A DNA stretch of 64,000 bases from Corynebacterium atrinae (GTDB taxonomy: Bacteria; Actinomycetota; Actinomycetes; Mycobacteriales; Mycobacteriaceae): positions 744,001 through 808,000 of the forward strand of contig NZ_CP046977.1 in the NCBI RefSeq assembly GCF_030408455.1, given 5' to 3'. Below are positions 26,658 to 36,137 of this stretch, one piece after another (position 1 is the stretch's first letter; the number at the start of each line of letters is the position of its first letter). The notes below the pieces were generated by a model. It was not told the origin of the DNA and did not search any database. It worked only from the letters and a program-made list of their open reading frames with translations. The translations under genes were made by a program, and so were the position numbers.

Positions 26658-29447
26658 GTCTATGCCCGCGCGCACCAAGACATCCCGCACGAGCTCGGCT
26701 GTGTGCTTCGCCTGGGTTCCTGTTCCTTGCTCGATGTGGGTGCGGCAGGAGAAGCCGTCGGCGTGGACTTGGCCCTCTGTGACGCGGACGCGTGGGAATA
26801 GTTCCCGCTCGCCGAGCTGGAAGGACATCTCCGCGTGGCCTTTTTCAAATCCCCAGTTTCCTGCCAGCCCGCAACAGCCGGTTTGGATTTGTTCTTCGTC
26901 GATCCCTAGTGCGTCAAGCAACGCAGAGGTGTTCTCGGGAGTGCCCAGGGACCTTTCGTGGCAGTGGACCTGAGTGAGTACCGAAAGGTCTCCCGCTTCG
27001 AGCAATCCCTCTTCGACTAGTTCAGTGATCCTCGGGGCGATCACGTCCGCGAAGGGGATGACCGCGGCTGACAATCGGGCGACGTCGACATCATCGCTGA
27101 GTTCGGTCGCTTCGCGCTGCAGCATGACGGTGCAGGAGGGTTCCAGCCCAATGACTGGCAACCCCTCGTCCAGGTAGGGGCGCATGACCTGTGCGGAATG
27201 GCGCAGAACCTTTCGGGCGGTGGTCAGTTGTCCGGTGGAGTGCCAGGTGAGGCCGCAGCAGACGAACTCCGGCGGAATGATGACGTCGAATCCCAGGCGT
27301 TCAAGCACCTCAACTGCAGCGGTCGAGGCACCAGTGTCAAGGGAAGAATTGAAGGTGTCCGGCCACAGCACCACCCGGGAGCCATTGCTGGTCTGTGCTC
27401 GCTTCTTTGCCCACCGGCGCAGTGGAGTATTCGCAAAGCGGATGAGGGGTCGGCCCGCATCCAATCCGGCGACGGTGGCGATGGCGCGGGCGAGGCGAGG
27501 TACGCCGAACACAGCATTGACCAGGCGGGCCGCTCCCGGAATCTTCTGCATGAGGAAGGCGGAGATGGGCAACCAGCCCATGACGTAGTGGGCCATGGGG
27601 CGGCGGCGTTTGTCGTAGCGATGGTGAAGCAGCTCTGCTTTGTACGTGGCCATGTCGACATTGACCGGGCATTCGGAGGCGCACGCTTTGCACGAAAGGC
27701 AGAGGTCGAGGGCCTCGACGGCATCGTCGACGTCGACGCTTTCGCCGCGGAAGACTTCGGACAGCACGCGGGCTCGGCCTCGGGTGGAGTCCAGTTCATC
27801 GCCGGTGAGCTGGAAGGTGGGGCACATCGCGTCACTCGCCGAGCGGCACGCGGAGACCCCGACGCAGCGGTTAACGGCGTTGATGAGACTGCCCTGGTCG
27901 TGGCTCAAGGCGTGGATGGGGGTGATCTCCAAGGAGCGCTGCCCCTGGTCCAGGCGAATTCCTTGGGTGACGGCCTCCGGGGCGACGAGCACTCCGGGGT
28001 TGAACACGCCAGTGGGGTCGAAGATGGCTTTGAACTGTTGAAACAGTGCCAGCATCTCGGGGGAGTACATGTGGCCGAGAAGTTCGGATCGGGCGCGACC
28101 GTCCCCGTGTTCTCCGGAGAGTGATCCGCCGTAGGAGGTGACCAGAACGGCGGCGTCCTCCATGAATTGGCGGAAGACTCGGACTCCTTCGTCGGTGGAG
28201 AAGTCAAAGCTGATGCGGACGTGGACGCAGCCCTCACCGAAGTGCCCGAAGGGGATGCCTCGGAGCCCGTGGCGAGCCATGAGCGCGTACAAGTCACGCA
28301 AGTAGTCAGCCAAATGCTCCGGGGGAACGGCAGAGTCCTCCCAGCTGGGCCACGCTTCGCCGCCGTCGGGTAGGCGGGTGACCAGGCCTGCGGAGGCCTC
28401 GCGGATCCACCAGAGTTCCCGCATCTGCTGAGGGTCCGAGACGATGAGGGAACCGGTCGGCGCGCATTCGTCTGCGACGGTCTGGGCCAGGGCAAGCGCC
28501 TCTGCCAGGGTGGCGCCGGAGGTCTCGCAAAACAACCAACCGCCTGCCTTTTCGCCGCCGGGCAGCATCGAACCGGCGTGTTCTTGGCCGTTCTTCGAGC
28601 GCAACGCCGCAAGGAGGTCGCCGCCCATTCCTTCCACGGTGGCGACGCCGGGGAGGAGCGCTCGGACGGCGGCGCCGGCGGCGTCGAACACGGTGCCAAA
28701 GGCCAGGACCGCCAAGGCAGTGTGGTGGGGTTTTTCCACCAAGGAGACCGTGAGCTGAGTGATGATGCCGAGGGTGCCTTCGCTTCCGGCGATGGCCTTC
28801 GCCATATCGGTGGCGAGGTAGTGCAGGCCGTACCCGGACACCTGCCGGGGGAAGCGCCCCAGTTCCGCGGCAATGAGGTCACGGTTGTCACCAGCAAGCT
28901 CCCGCAACTGCGCATCGATGGCTGGGTCGTCGCAGCCTTTGGCTGTGACCTGGACTTCGCGGCCGTCGGCAAGCAGGAGGGTGACGGAGACGAGATTGTC
29001 GGCAGAGGTGCCGTAGGCGACCGAATGGGAGCCGCAGGCGTTGTTGGCCACCATGCCACCGATGGTGCAGCGCGAATGCGTGGACGGGTCCGGGCCGTAG
29101 GTGAGGCCGAATGTTGCGGCGGCGTCGCGAAGCTGGTCGCAGACGACGCCTGGCTCCACGGTGGCGGTGCGTGCCTCCGGATCGATGGAAATAATCCGGT
29201 TGAAGTGCCGTGAGGTATCAATGATCAGCCCGTCCCCAATGGCATTGCCCGCCACCGACGACCCTCCCCCGCGGGCGACGATCGGCCAGCCGCGCGCCTG
29301 GGCATAGGCCACCGCCGTCCGAATATCTTCGACGGACTCGGGCTCTGCGATGGCAGCGGGAACGCGGCGGTAGATCGAAGCGTCGGAGCTGTACGCGGCG
29401 CGGGTGGGCATGTCGCGCCGCAGGTGGCGGGGGAGCGGTGGTGTCAT
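26637..29447 (-). CDS. FAD-linked oxidase with Fe-S domain, candidate D-2-hydroxyglutarate dehydrogenase (YdiJ type)
   Basis: A 936-residue fusion. The N-terminal PCMH-type FAD domain is at about 30-220 (PIVARGGGSSVAGNAIGDGL; CTIGGMVANNACGSHSVAYG), followed by the GlcD-like C-terminal oxidase part to about 480. A ferredoxin-type cluster region follows, with CVGVSACRSASDAMC and CLSCKACASECPVN. At the end is a CCG domain (FVCCGLTW, GCCGLAGNWGFEKGH). This architecture is that of YdiJ, an FAD/4Fe-4S D-2-hydroxyglutarate dehydrogenase, and of some D-lactate dehydrogenases. The neighbouring HglS-type enzyme produces D-2-hydroxyglutarate, so I favour that substrate. Its ATG overlaps the stop of the AGCS symporter by four bases. 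Confidence 0.75.
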   Translation of the reverse strand: MTPPLPRHLRRDMPTRAAYSSDASIYRRVPAAIAEPESVEDIRTAVAYAQARGWPIVARGGGSSVAGNAIGDGLIIDTSRHFNRIISIDPEARTATVEPGVVCDQLRDAAATFGLTYGPDPSTHSRCTIGGMVANNACGSHSVAYGTSADNLVSVTLLLADGREVQVTAKGCDDPAIDAQLRELAGDNRDLIAAELGRFPRQVSGYGLHYLATDMAKAIAGSEGTLGIITQLTVSLVEKPHHTALAVLAFGTVFDAAGAAVRALLPGVATVEGMGGDLLAALRSKNGQEHAGSMLPGGEKAGGWLFCETSGATLAEALALAQTVADECAPTGSLIVSDPQQMRELWWIREASAGLVTRLPDGGEAWPSWEDSAVPPEHLADYLRDLYALMARHGLRGIPFGHFGEGCVHVRISFDFSTDEGVRVFRQFMEDAAVLVTSYGGSLSGEHGDGRARSELLGHMYSPEMLALFQQFKAIFDPTGVFNPGVLVAPEAVTQGIRLDQGQRSLEITPIHALSHDQGSLINAVNRCVGVSACRSASDAMCPTFQLTGDELDSTRGRARVLSEVFRGESVDVDDAVEALDLCLSCKACASECPVNVDMATYKAELLHHRYDKRRRPMAHYVMGWLPISAFLMQKIPGAARLVNAVFGVPRLARAIATVAGLDAGRPLIRFANTPLRRWAKKRAQTSNGSRVVLWPDTFNSSLDTGASTAAVEVLERLGFDVIIPPEFVCCGLTWHSTGQLTTARKVLRHSAQVMRPYLDEGLPVIGLEPSCTVMLQREATELSDDVDVARLSAAVIPFADVIAPRITELVEEGLLEAGDLSVLTQVHCHERSLGTPENTSALLDALGIDEEQIQTGCCGLAGNWGFEKGHAEMSFQLGERELFPRVRVTEGQVHADGFSCRTHIEQGTGTQAKHTAELVRDVLVRAGIDSFTGSA

Positions 29448-30973
29448 GATGTTGCCGAAGACCCCCCGAGCAGGGGAGCTCGGTCCTCCTTTTCGACGAT
29501 CTTGATGCGGCCGCAGCGTGCATCTTCACGGTAGCCCTCGATCTCTCGCTTGAGCGGACCGGCGAGGAGATAAATGCCGAGCAGGTTGGGGATGGCGACG
29601 AGGAAGAACATCGCATCGGAGAAGCGAACGACGGTATCGAGGGAGACAGCAGAACCGATGATGATCATGACGAGGTAGAGGAGGTTGTAGCCCCACTCTG
29701 CCTTAGCGTTGCCCTTGAACAGGTAACCGGCAGCCTTTTGCCCGTAGTAGGAGTAGCTGAGGATCGTGGAGAAGGCGAAGAGGACGATACAGACGGACAG
29801 CAGGAGCGGGAAGTACTCATGCACCGTGGCAAAGGCGTTGGTGGTGAGGACGACGCCGTCGGCATCAGTATTGAGGTACTGACCGGTGACGATGATGGCC
29901 AAGGCAGTCATCGTACAGACGACAACAGAGTCGACGAAGGGCTCCCAGGCGGCGACGAGGCCCTCTTCGGTGGGGCGGCGGTTCTTACTCACGGAGTGCG
30001 CGAGACCCGCCGTACCGACGCCGGCCACGTTGGAGAACAGTGCTCGCTGGATGCCGATGATGGCCACGCCGATGATGCCGCCGGCCACGCCCTCCGGGTT
30101 GAATGCACCGGTGAAGATGAGGCGGAAGGCGTCGGGGATGGCTGTCACGTTGACGCCGAGGATGATGATGACGGAGACGGCGTAGATGGCGGACATGCAG
30201 GGCACGAGGCGGCTGGTCCATTTAGCGATGGACTTGATGCCACCGATGATGACAAAGCCGGTGACTACAGCGAGTGCGACACCAATGATCCACGTGCGAC
30301 CGGCGAAGATGCTCGCCTCGCCGCCGGTGGTATCGACGATGTGGGCAGCTAGCTGGTTGGACTGGAAGATGTTGCCGGCGCCGAGCGCGGCGAACATGAA
30401 GCAGAAGGCGTAGACGAAGGCCAGAGCGGAACCGAGCTTGGGCCGGCCGATGGAGGCGAGTCCGTCCTTGAGGTAATACATCGGGCCGCCAGACACCTTG
30501 CCGTTGTCATCTACTCGGCGGAACATTTGCGACAGGGTGGCCTCGGCGAGCTTGACGGCCATGCCCAGCAGCCCGGCAATGATGATCCACAATGCCGCAC
30601 CGGGCCCGCCGATGGTGATGGCGACGGCCACACCGGCGATATTGCCGAGGCCGATGGTTCCCGAGAGTTCCGTGGCCAGCGCCTGGAAGGACGACACCTC
30701 ACCTGGGTCGGAGCGCCTGGTCAGCTGCCCTTTGATTACCCGGCCGGTTTGTACGGCATCGCCGAAGGGGCGTACTCGCAGGTAGACGGTGAGGAACACG
30801 CCGGCGGCGAGGAGCCAGATGACAACGATGGGGACGTTCGCATCCCCGATCGGGATGGCGAAGAAGACGAAGGCCTCGAGGGCGTCGACAATGGGGCCGA
30901 AGATGTTCTGCAGGGTTTGGTCGATGGTTCCTTGTTTGGCGCCTTCTTGGGCGAGGGTGATGGCAGTATTCAA
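29444..30973 (-). CDS. AGCS-family sodium:amino acid symporter
   Basis: A 509-residue membrane transporter of the alanine/glycine:cation symporter family. Landmarks are ATELSGTIGLGNIAGVAVAI, the GGPGAALWIIIAGLLGMAVK segment, SQMFRRVDDNGKVSGGPMYY and AGVGTAGLAHSVSKN, with about 11 membrane segments. A TTG start at 30973 is chosen because GGGAG lies eight bases upstream; the longer in-frame reading has no site. It is cotranscribed with the YdiJ-type dehydrogenase and faces the GntR regulator. In this context it may import pipecolate, lysine derivatives or alanine; the substrate is not decided by sequence. Confidence 0.85.
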   Translation of the reverse strand: MNTAITLAQEGAKQGTIDQTLQNIFGPIVDALEAFVFFAIPIGDANVPIVVIWLLAAGVFLTVYLRVRPFGDAVQTGRVIKGQLTRRSDPGEVSSFQALATELSGTIGLGNIAGVAVAITIGGPGAALWIIIAGLLGMAVKLAEATLSQMFRRVDDNGKVSGGPMYYLKDGLASIGRPKLGSALAFVYAFCFMFAALGAGNIFQSNQLAAHIVDTTGGEASIFAGRTWIIGVALAVVTGFVIIGGIKSIAKWTSRLVPCMSAIYAVSVIIILGVNVTAIPDAFRLIFTGAFNPEGVAGGIIGVAIIGIQRALFSNVAGVGTAGLAHSVSKNRRPTEEGLVAAWEPFVDSVVVCTMTALAIIVTGQYLNTDADGVVLTTNAFATVHEYFPLLLSVCIVLFAFSTILSYSYYGQKAAGYLFKGNAKAEWGYNLLYLVMIIIGSAVSLDTVVRFSDAMFFLVAIPNLLGIYLLAGPLKREIEGYREDARCGRIKIVEKEDRAPLLGGSSATS

Positions 30974-31074
30974 GGGGATAGCTCCCTTCGGTGCACCAAC
31001 GGGGTGCAATCTTTAGCGGATACTCGTGAGGGGTCTCATAAGTTCTAACCGTATGTGATGTGAATCCTATTGTA

Positions 31075-31094
31075 GGTTATATATAACCGCTAAG
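31075..31094. promoter_or_regulatory. operator-like element, copy 1
   Basis: A perfect 14-base palindrome (GGTTATATATAACC) is followed by GCTAAG. The same 20-base element, differing only in the two central bases, recurs at 31955-31974. It lies between the symporter gene and the GntR gene and is a candidate GntR site. Confidence 0.7.
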
Positions 31095-31225
31095 GGTAGG
31101 GTTATGGGAAAAGTTTTCCGGGCCTGGCGGGAGCGCCCCGTCGCCCACGGTATAGTCCCAGGAAAGCTCCAGAAAGTGCTGGGCAGGATAGGGGAGTGGT
31201 GAAGGTGGACGTTGGCGAGGGTGTC

Positions 31226-31894
31226 ATGCGTGGCATGGAGGACATTCGTCTGTCGAAGATGACCCTTAAAGATTCCGCTGAGATGCTCATTCGCCGCGCC
31301 CTCCTGGACGGAGCCATGGCTCCGGGGGAGGTCTACTCCGCCAATGCCCTCGCCCGCAGCCTCGAGATTTCCAACAGTCCCGTGCGGGAAGCCATGATGA
31401 CGCTGTCGGAGCGGGGGCTGCTTGAGTTGGTGCGCAACCGGGGATTTCGGGTCGTCGAGCTCAGCGTGGAAGACCGACTGGAAGTCTATGAGCTGCGCCG
31501 ATTGATCGAGGTGGAAGCAGTGCGGCGGGTGGCTGGTATGCAGCTTTCTAGCGCCGCCGCTACCCGCCTGCGCGATCTCGCCCAGGCCACGGTCGATGCT
31601 ATCCGGGAAGACGAGCGCGGCTCGATGTCGGAGTACCTGGAAGCAGACCATCAATTCCACATGTATGTCGTGCGCCTGTTGGGGAATCACCGGTGGGTGG
31701 ACATGGTGGAGAGGCTGAGGGATCAGTCCCGCATAAATGGCTTCTACATGCACTTGCGCGAGGCGGGAATGGTGCGCCGAACCGCGCAGGAGCATGTGGA
31801 TCTGGCTGACGCCATTGTGTCCCGTGATGTGCAACGCGCGACGGAGATCATGGCCGGTCACCTGGCCTACGCGAAGCCGTCCGTCGCTTCTTAG
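31226..31894 (+). CDS. GntR-family (FCD) transcriptional regulator
   Basis: A 222-residue regulator with N-terminal winged HTH at about 10-75 (LARSLEISNSPVREAMMTLS, then ERGLLELVRNRGFRVVELS) and a C-terminal all-helical FCD ligand domain with Asp/His metal-site residues (EADHQFHMYVVRL, HVDLADAI). This is the FadR/VanR subgroup that senses carboxylic acids. The start is uncertain: GTG codons at 31196/31199 and ATG at 31226 or 31235 are in frame; 31226 has GCGAGG six bases before it. It sits between two catabolic units with the operator-like element on both sides, so it likely controls both. Confidence 0.85.
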   Translation: MRGMEDIRLSKMTLKDSAEMLIRRALLDGAMAPGEVYSANALARSLEISNSPVREAMMTLSERGLLELVRNRGFRVVELSVEDRLEVYELRRLIEVEAVRRVAGMQLSSAAATRLRDLAQATVDAIREDERGSMSEYLEADHQFHMYVVRLLGNHRWVDMVERLRDQSRINGFYMHLREAGMVRRTAQEHVDLADAIVSRDVQRATEIMAGHLAYAKPSVAS

Positions 31895-31954
31895 GCTCCT
31901 TCCGGAGTTACAATCTTTCACATTGCTAGAGACAAAGTGTCCCGCATCACGTAT

Positions 31955-31974
31955 GGTTATCGATAACCGCTAAG
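31955..31974. promoter_or_regulatory. operator-like element, copy 2
   Basis: GGTTATCGATAACC followed by GCTAAG, 48 bases before the TTG start of the DAO-family oxidase. It is identical to copy 1 at 31075-31094 except for the two central bases. Confidence 0.7.
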
Positions 31975-32021
31975 CGGTGAGATACGAATCCTTTCTTGAA
32001 CCCAGTGAAGGGAGGGAGACC

Positions 32022-33212
32022 TTGGCACAAATCATGGTTCCTCTGGACTTGACCTACACCGCCCGTCAACCTGATTCCGCAGACGTCGTCATCATCGGCG
32101 GCGGGGTCATGGGCATGAGCACCGCGTGGCAGCTGGCGGCGCGAGGCATCAAAAACATCGTCGTCATCGAACAATCTACCTTGGGCAGCGGCTCATCGGC
32201 GAAACCGCTCGGCGGGATTAGGGCTAATTTTTCAGACCCGAGCAACGTGCTGCTGGGGAAGCGATCACTCGAGGCTTACTACCGTTTCGAGGATGATTTC
32301 GGCGTGGATATCGAACTCAGCCGGGTGGGGTACCTTTTCCTCGCGCGGACCGGCGCAGAACTAGAACAGCTGGAATCCTCAGCGGTGACCCAGGCGAACC
32401 TGGGCACCGAGACCCACGTGGTCAGCCCCGGCGAAGCCGCAAAGATTAATCCATTCCTCAACGCCAATGCTCTCACCGGCGCATCCTTCACACCCAATGA
32501 TGGGTATGCCGCCCCCGCCAAGGTCGTCGAGGGCTACACCCGCGCGTGCCTGGCGCTGGGCGTGACCATCCTTGATCGCACCCAGGTCCTCGACATACAA
32601 CGCACCGGTGACAGCTTGGACGCCGTCATCACCAACCGGGGCCAGATCCGGACCTCGTCGGTCATTTGTGCGGCGGGGGCCTGGAGCGCGGCGATCGGCG
32701 AGATGGTGGGCGTCGACCTGCCCGTCGAACCCGTCCGCCGAATGATCGGCCTCACCCGGCAGCAACCCACGCCCTACCCACAGATTCCCTTCACCCTGGA
32801 TCTGTCCACCACCATGTACTTCCACAACTTCTACAACGGGCTCCTGCTGGGCATCTCCCACCTGGAAAAGAGCGCTTTCTGCCGCGAGTACTCCTACGAA
32901 TGGCTCAAAGAGTTCGACGCCGCAGCCTCCATCTGCGCGCCCGCCCTGGAAAACCCTGACCTGGAGGCCGGGTGGTCCGGCTACTACGAAAACACCCCGG
33001 ACCATAACGCCTTGATCGGCGAGGCCAGCGATCTTCCGGGGTTCTTCTACATCACCGGGTTCTCGGGCCACGGTTTCCTCCAAGCCCCCGCGGCAGGCGA
33101 GCTAGTGGCGGACCTATATGAGGGGAAGTCGTCCTTCATGGATCCGAAGCCGTTCTCGGCCGACCGTTTCAACTGCGCCGACTCCGGTCTGCGTGAAGTC
33201 AACATTATTTAG
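32022..33212 (+). CDS. FAD-dependent DAO-family oxidoreductase, candidate L-pipecolate oxidase
   Basis: A 396-residue flavoenzyme of the DAO/sarcosine oxidase-beta group. The Rossmann motif is DVVIIGGGVMGMSTAWQLA at about 21-39, with GSGSSAKPLGGIRANFSDP after it. The C-terminal FAD part is GYYENTPDHNALIG and FYITGFSGHGFLQAPAAGEL. The TTG start at 32022 follows GGAGGG by five bases; an ATG at 32034 is the alternative. It is first gene of an operon with HglS, an ALDH7-type dehydrogenase and an amino acid dehydrogenase. Oxidation of L-pipecolate to piperideine-6-carboxylate (like AmaA of Pseudomonas) would supply the ALDH. Other secondary amines or D-amino acids are possible. Confidence 0.7.
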   Translation: MAQIMVPLDLTYTARQPDSADVVIIGGGVMGMSTAWQLAARGIKNIVVIEQSTLGSGSSAKPLGGIRANFSDPSNVLLGKRSLEAYYRFEDDFGVDIELSRVGYLFLARTGAELEQLESSAVTQANLGTETHVVSPGEAAKINPFLNANALTGASFTPNDGYAAPAKVVEGYTRACLALGVTILDRTQVLDIQRTGDSLDAVITNRGQIRTSSVICAAGAWSAAIGEMVGVDLPVEPVRRMIGLTRQQPTPYPQIPFTLDLSTTMYFHNFYNGLLLGISHLEKSAFCREYSYEWLKEFDAAASICAPALENPDLEAGWSGYYENTPDHNALIGEASDLPGFFYITGFSGHGFLQAPAAGELVADLYEGKSSFMDPKPFSADRFNCADSGLREVNII

Positions 33213-33225
33213 GAAGGAAGAAAGC

Positions 33226-34599
33226 ATGGGTTTTATCGACACGTGGGAGCTAAGAAGCCGCTTCGCCGTCGCTCTGTCCCAGATGTACGGCACGGAAGTC
33301 CCCGCCTATGACACCCTCGTCGAGGTCTCCACTGCGGTGAACGAGGACTTCGTCGCCGCCCACGGGGAATCTGCCGAGCGCCTCGGGTCCATTGACCGGG
33401 TCACGGCCGAACGCCACGGGGCGATTCGGGTGGGCACCCCGGAGGAGTTGGCTCAGGCCGCGCGGGTGTTCGCCGCCTTCGGGATGGTCCCGGTCGGGTT
33501 CTACGATCTGCGGGAGGCTTCTAGTTCCTCGGTCCCCGTCGTGTCCACGGCGTTTCGGCCCATCGATCCCGAGGAGTTGGCCCGCAACCCCTTCCGGGTG
33601 TTTACTTCGATGCTCACTGTCGACGACCCCCGTTTCTTCAACGCGGAGCTTCAGCAGGAATTGCGAGAGTTCCTCGCCGCCCGGACCCTGTTCAGCGACG
33701 AACTCCTAACCCTGGCCGACAAAGCTGCGGCGGAAGGCGGGCTGGAGGATACCGAGGCCGACCGACTCGTCGAGCTGGCCGCCGGAGCCTATGAGCTGTC
33801 CACCGATCCCGTCGACGAGGGCTGGTACCGCAAGCTGGAGAAAATCTCCGCGGTCGCCGCCGACATCGGGGGCATTAGCTCCACCCACATCAATCACCTC
33901 ACCCCGCGGGTCCTCGATATCGATGATCTCTATCGCCGCATGAGCGACATGGGGATCACGATGATCGATGAGGTCCAGGGCCCGCCAGCGTGGGAAGGCC
34001 CCGACGTCCTTCTCCGGCAGACCTCTTTCCGCGCCCTCGAAGAAAAACGCGTCTTCCGTTTCGCCGATGGCAGCGTTGGCGAAGGCTCGCTGCGGGTGCG
34101 CTTCGGCGAGGTGGAGCAGCGCGGGATCGCGCTCACCCGCAAAGGCCGTGACCTCTACGACGCGATGCTCGCGGAGACCGATCGTCGCCTCGCCGAAGCG
34201 GGGGAGGGCACGACGCGCGTGGACATCGCCGTCGACGTGTGGCGGGAAAATCTGCCGCGCACCGAGGAGGAGCTACGCACCCAAGGCCTGGCCTTTTTCA
34301 CCTACGAGCTGGTCGGCGACCCCCTGCCCGCCGACCACCGCTCCCTCGATGAGCTTATCGACGCCCGCGTCGTCCGCGCCGTCCCCATCGTCTACGAGGA
34401 CTTCCTCCCGCGTTCCGCGGCAGGAATCTTCCAATCAAACCTCACCGACGCGGGCACCAGGGACAACGAACAACAGGGAAGCAGCTACGGGCCGGAGTCC
34501 CTCTCAGAGATCATCGGCACCCGGATCGCGGACCCTTATGAGCTCTATGAGCAGCAACAAGAGCAGTCACTGCGCAACCTTCGTAACCAACTCGTCTAA
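33226..34599 (+). CDS. hglS: 2-oxoadipate dioxygenase/decarboxylase (HglS/YdcJ family)
   Basis: A 457-residue protein of the former DUF1338 family, with a vicinal-oxygen-chelate-like fold. Characterised HglS converts 2-oxoadipate and O2 to D-2-hydroxyglutarate and CO2 with Fe(II). The expected metal and substrate residues are visible: His64 and Arg68 in ERHGAIRVG (spacing as in the known His/Arg pair), His221/His224 in THINHLTPRVLD, and a Glu at about 295-297 in RFGEVEQRG. AAGGAAG precedes the ATG. It lies 13 bases after the oxidase gene and 23 before the ALDH gene. This gene is what identifies the cluster as an aminoadipate/lysine-type pathway. Confidence 0.85.
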   Translation: MGFIDTWELRSRFAVALSQMYGTEVPAYDTLVEVSTAVNEDFVAAHGESAERLGSIDRVTAERHGAIRVGTPEELAQAARVFAAFGMVPVGFYDLREASSSSVPVVSTAFRPIDPEELARNPFRVFTSMLTVDDPRFFNAELQQELREFLAARTLFSDELLTLADKAAAEGGLEDTEADRLVELAAGAYELSTDPVDEGWYRKLEKISAVAADIGGISSTHINHLTPRVLDIDDLYRRMSDMGITMIDEVQGPPAWEGPDVLLRQTSFRALEEKRVFRFADGSVGEGSLRVRFGEVEQRGIALTRKGRDLYDAMLAETDRRLAEAGEGTTRVDIAVDVWRENLPRTEEELRTQGLAFFTYELVGDPLPADHRSLDELIDARVVRAVPIVYEDFLPRSAAGIFQSNLTDAGTRDNEQQGSSYGPESLSEIIGTRIADPYELYEQQQEQSLRNLRNQLV

Positions 34600-34622
34600 A
34601 CCATCACACCTAGGAGATCACC

Positions 34623-36137
34623 ATGACTAACTCTGACCTGCGCGACCAAGTCCTTTCCGCCCTTAAGGCGTGTGGGGTCGAATCCCCCGAAGTAGGCACC
34701 GGGCTCCAGACCCGCTCGCCGCTCACCGGCGAGAACCTCATCCTCGTGGAAGAAACCTCCGTGGAGCAGGCGAGCGCGGCGATCGAGCAGGCCCAGGAAG
34801 CGTTCCGGATCTGGCGGGACGTGCCGGCGCCGGTCCGCGGCGGCGTCGTCAAGCGATGGGGCGAACTGCTCACCGAGCACAAGCGCGACCTTGCCATTTT
34901 GGTGCAGGCGGAAGCCGGGAAGTCTATGTCGGAGGCCGAGGGCGAAGTCCAGGAAATGATCGATATCTGCGACTTCGCCGTCGGGCAGTCGCGGATGCTC
35001 TATGGCAAGACCATGCCCTCCGAGCGCCCGGGGCACCGACTCATGGAGACCTGGCACCCCATGGGCGTGGTCGGGATCATCTCCGCATTCAACTTCCCGG
35101 TCGCGGTCTACTCCTGGAACACTGCGCTTGCCCTCGTGTGCGGCGACACCGTGGTGTGGAAGCCCTCCGAACTGTGTGCGCTGAGCGCGATGGGCGCCCA
35201 CGAGCTTCTCGCCCGGGCAGTGGCGGACACCGGGGCGCCGGCGGACATCCACCAACTCGTCGTCGCCGGGCGCGACGTCGGCAACGTCCTGGTCGAGGAT
35301 CCGCGAGTAGCGCTCGTCTCGGCAACCGGTTCCACCCGCATGGGCCGCGAGGTCGGGCCTCGCGTGGCTGAGCGCTTCGGCCGCTGCCTCCTCGAACTCG
35401 GCGGAAACAACGCGGCCATCGTCGCTCCCAGCGCCGACCTGGACCTGGCCTTGCGCGGCATCGTCTTCGCCGCGGCGGGCACGGCGGGGCAGCGATGCAC
35501 CACGATGCGGCGGTTGTTTGTCCATGAGACGGTTGTTGATGAGCTGATGCCCCGCATCGTCGAGGCCTACCGCACCCTGACCATCGGCGATCCCCGCGAC
35601 GAGTCAGTCCTCGTCGGGCCCCTGATCAACCGGGCCTCATTTGATAGCATGCAGCACTCCATCGCGAAGGCAGTGGAGCAAGGGGGCGAGGTGCTCGTGG
35701 GTGGCCAGCGCGTCCTCGAGGATGACGCGCCGGAAGCCTTCTACGTTGAGCCGACCGTCATCCGGATGCCCTCCCAGACCGAGGTCGTCCGCGAGGAAAC
35801 CTTCGCCCCGATTCTCTACGTGATGACGTACTCCGACCTCGACCAGGCCATCGAACTCCACAACGCCGTACCCCAGGGCTTGTCCTCGGCGATCTTCACC
35901 ACCGACCAGGCGGAAGCCGAGGTGTTTATCTCCGCGTCGGGTTCGGACTGCGGTATCGCCAACGTCAATATCGGCACCTCGGGCGCGGAAATCGGCGGCG
36001 CCTTCGGCGGCGAGAAGGAGACCGGCGGCGGCCGCGAATCCGGCTCCGACTCCTGGAAGGCCTACATGCGTCGCGCCACCAACACCATCAACTACTCCGG
36101 TGAGCTGCCGCTGGCGCAGGGAGTGAAATTCCTGTGA
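34623..36137 (+). CDS. ALDH7-type 2-aminoadipate semialdehyde dehydrogenase
   Basis: A 504-residue aldehyde dehydrogenase of the antiquitin (ALDH7) clade. The clade is shown by AFNFPVAVYSWNTALALVCG, LELGGNNAAIVAPSADLDLA (catalytic Glu), GTAGQRCTTMRRLFVHE (catalytic Cys) and the C-terminal GRESGSDSWKAYMRRATNTI. Family members oxidise 2-aminoadipate semialdehyde, in equilibrium with piperideine-6-carboxylate, to 2-aminoadipate with NAD+. The neighbouring genes fit this exactly. A TAGGAG-like site precedes the ATG. The last codon overlaps the next gene's GTG start, so both are translationally coupled. Confidence 0.88.
   Translation: MTNSDLRDQVLSALKACGVESPEVGTGLQTRSPLTGENLILVEETSVEQASAAIEQAQEAFRIWRDVPAPVRGGVVKRWGELLTEHKRDLAILVQAEAGKSMSEAEGEVQEMIDICDFAVGQSRMLYGKTMPSERPGHRLMETWHPMGVVGIISAFNFPVAVYSWNTALALVCGDTVVWKPSELCALSAMGAHELLARAVADTGAPADIHQLVVAGRDVGNVLVEDPRVALVSATGSTRMGREVGPRVAERFGRCLLELGGNNAAIVAPSADLDLALRGIVFAAAGTAGQRCTTMRRLFVHETVVDELMPRIVEAYRTLTIGDPRDESVLVGPLINRASFDSMQHSIAKAVEQGGEVLVGGQRVLEDDAPEAFYVEPTVIRMPSQTEVVREETFAPILYVMTYSDLDQAIELHNAVPQGLSSAIFTTDQAEAEVFISASGSDCGIANVNIGTSGAEIGGAFGGEKETGGGRESGSDSWKAYMRRATNTINYSGELPLAQGVKFL

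Noticed and set aside
31067..31921. Long minus-strand ORF opposite the GntR gene
   Set aside because: Shadow of the GntR coding frame; composition is not protein-like and it would span both operator-like elements.
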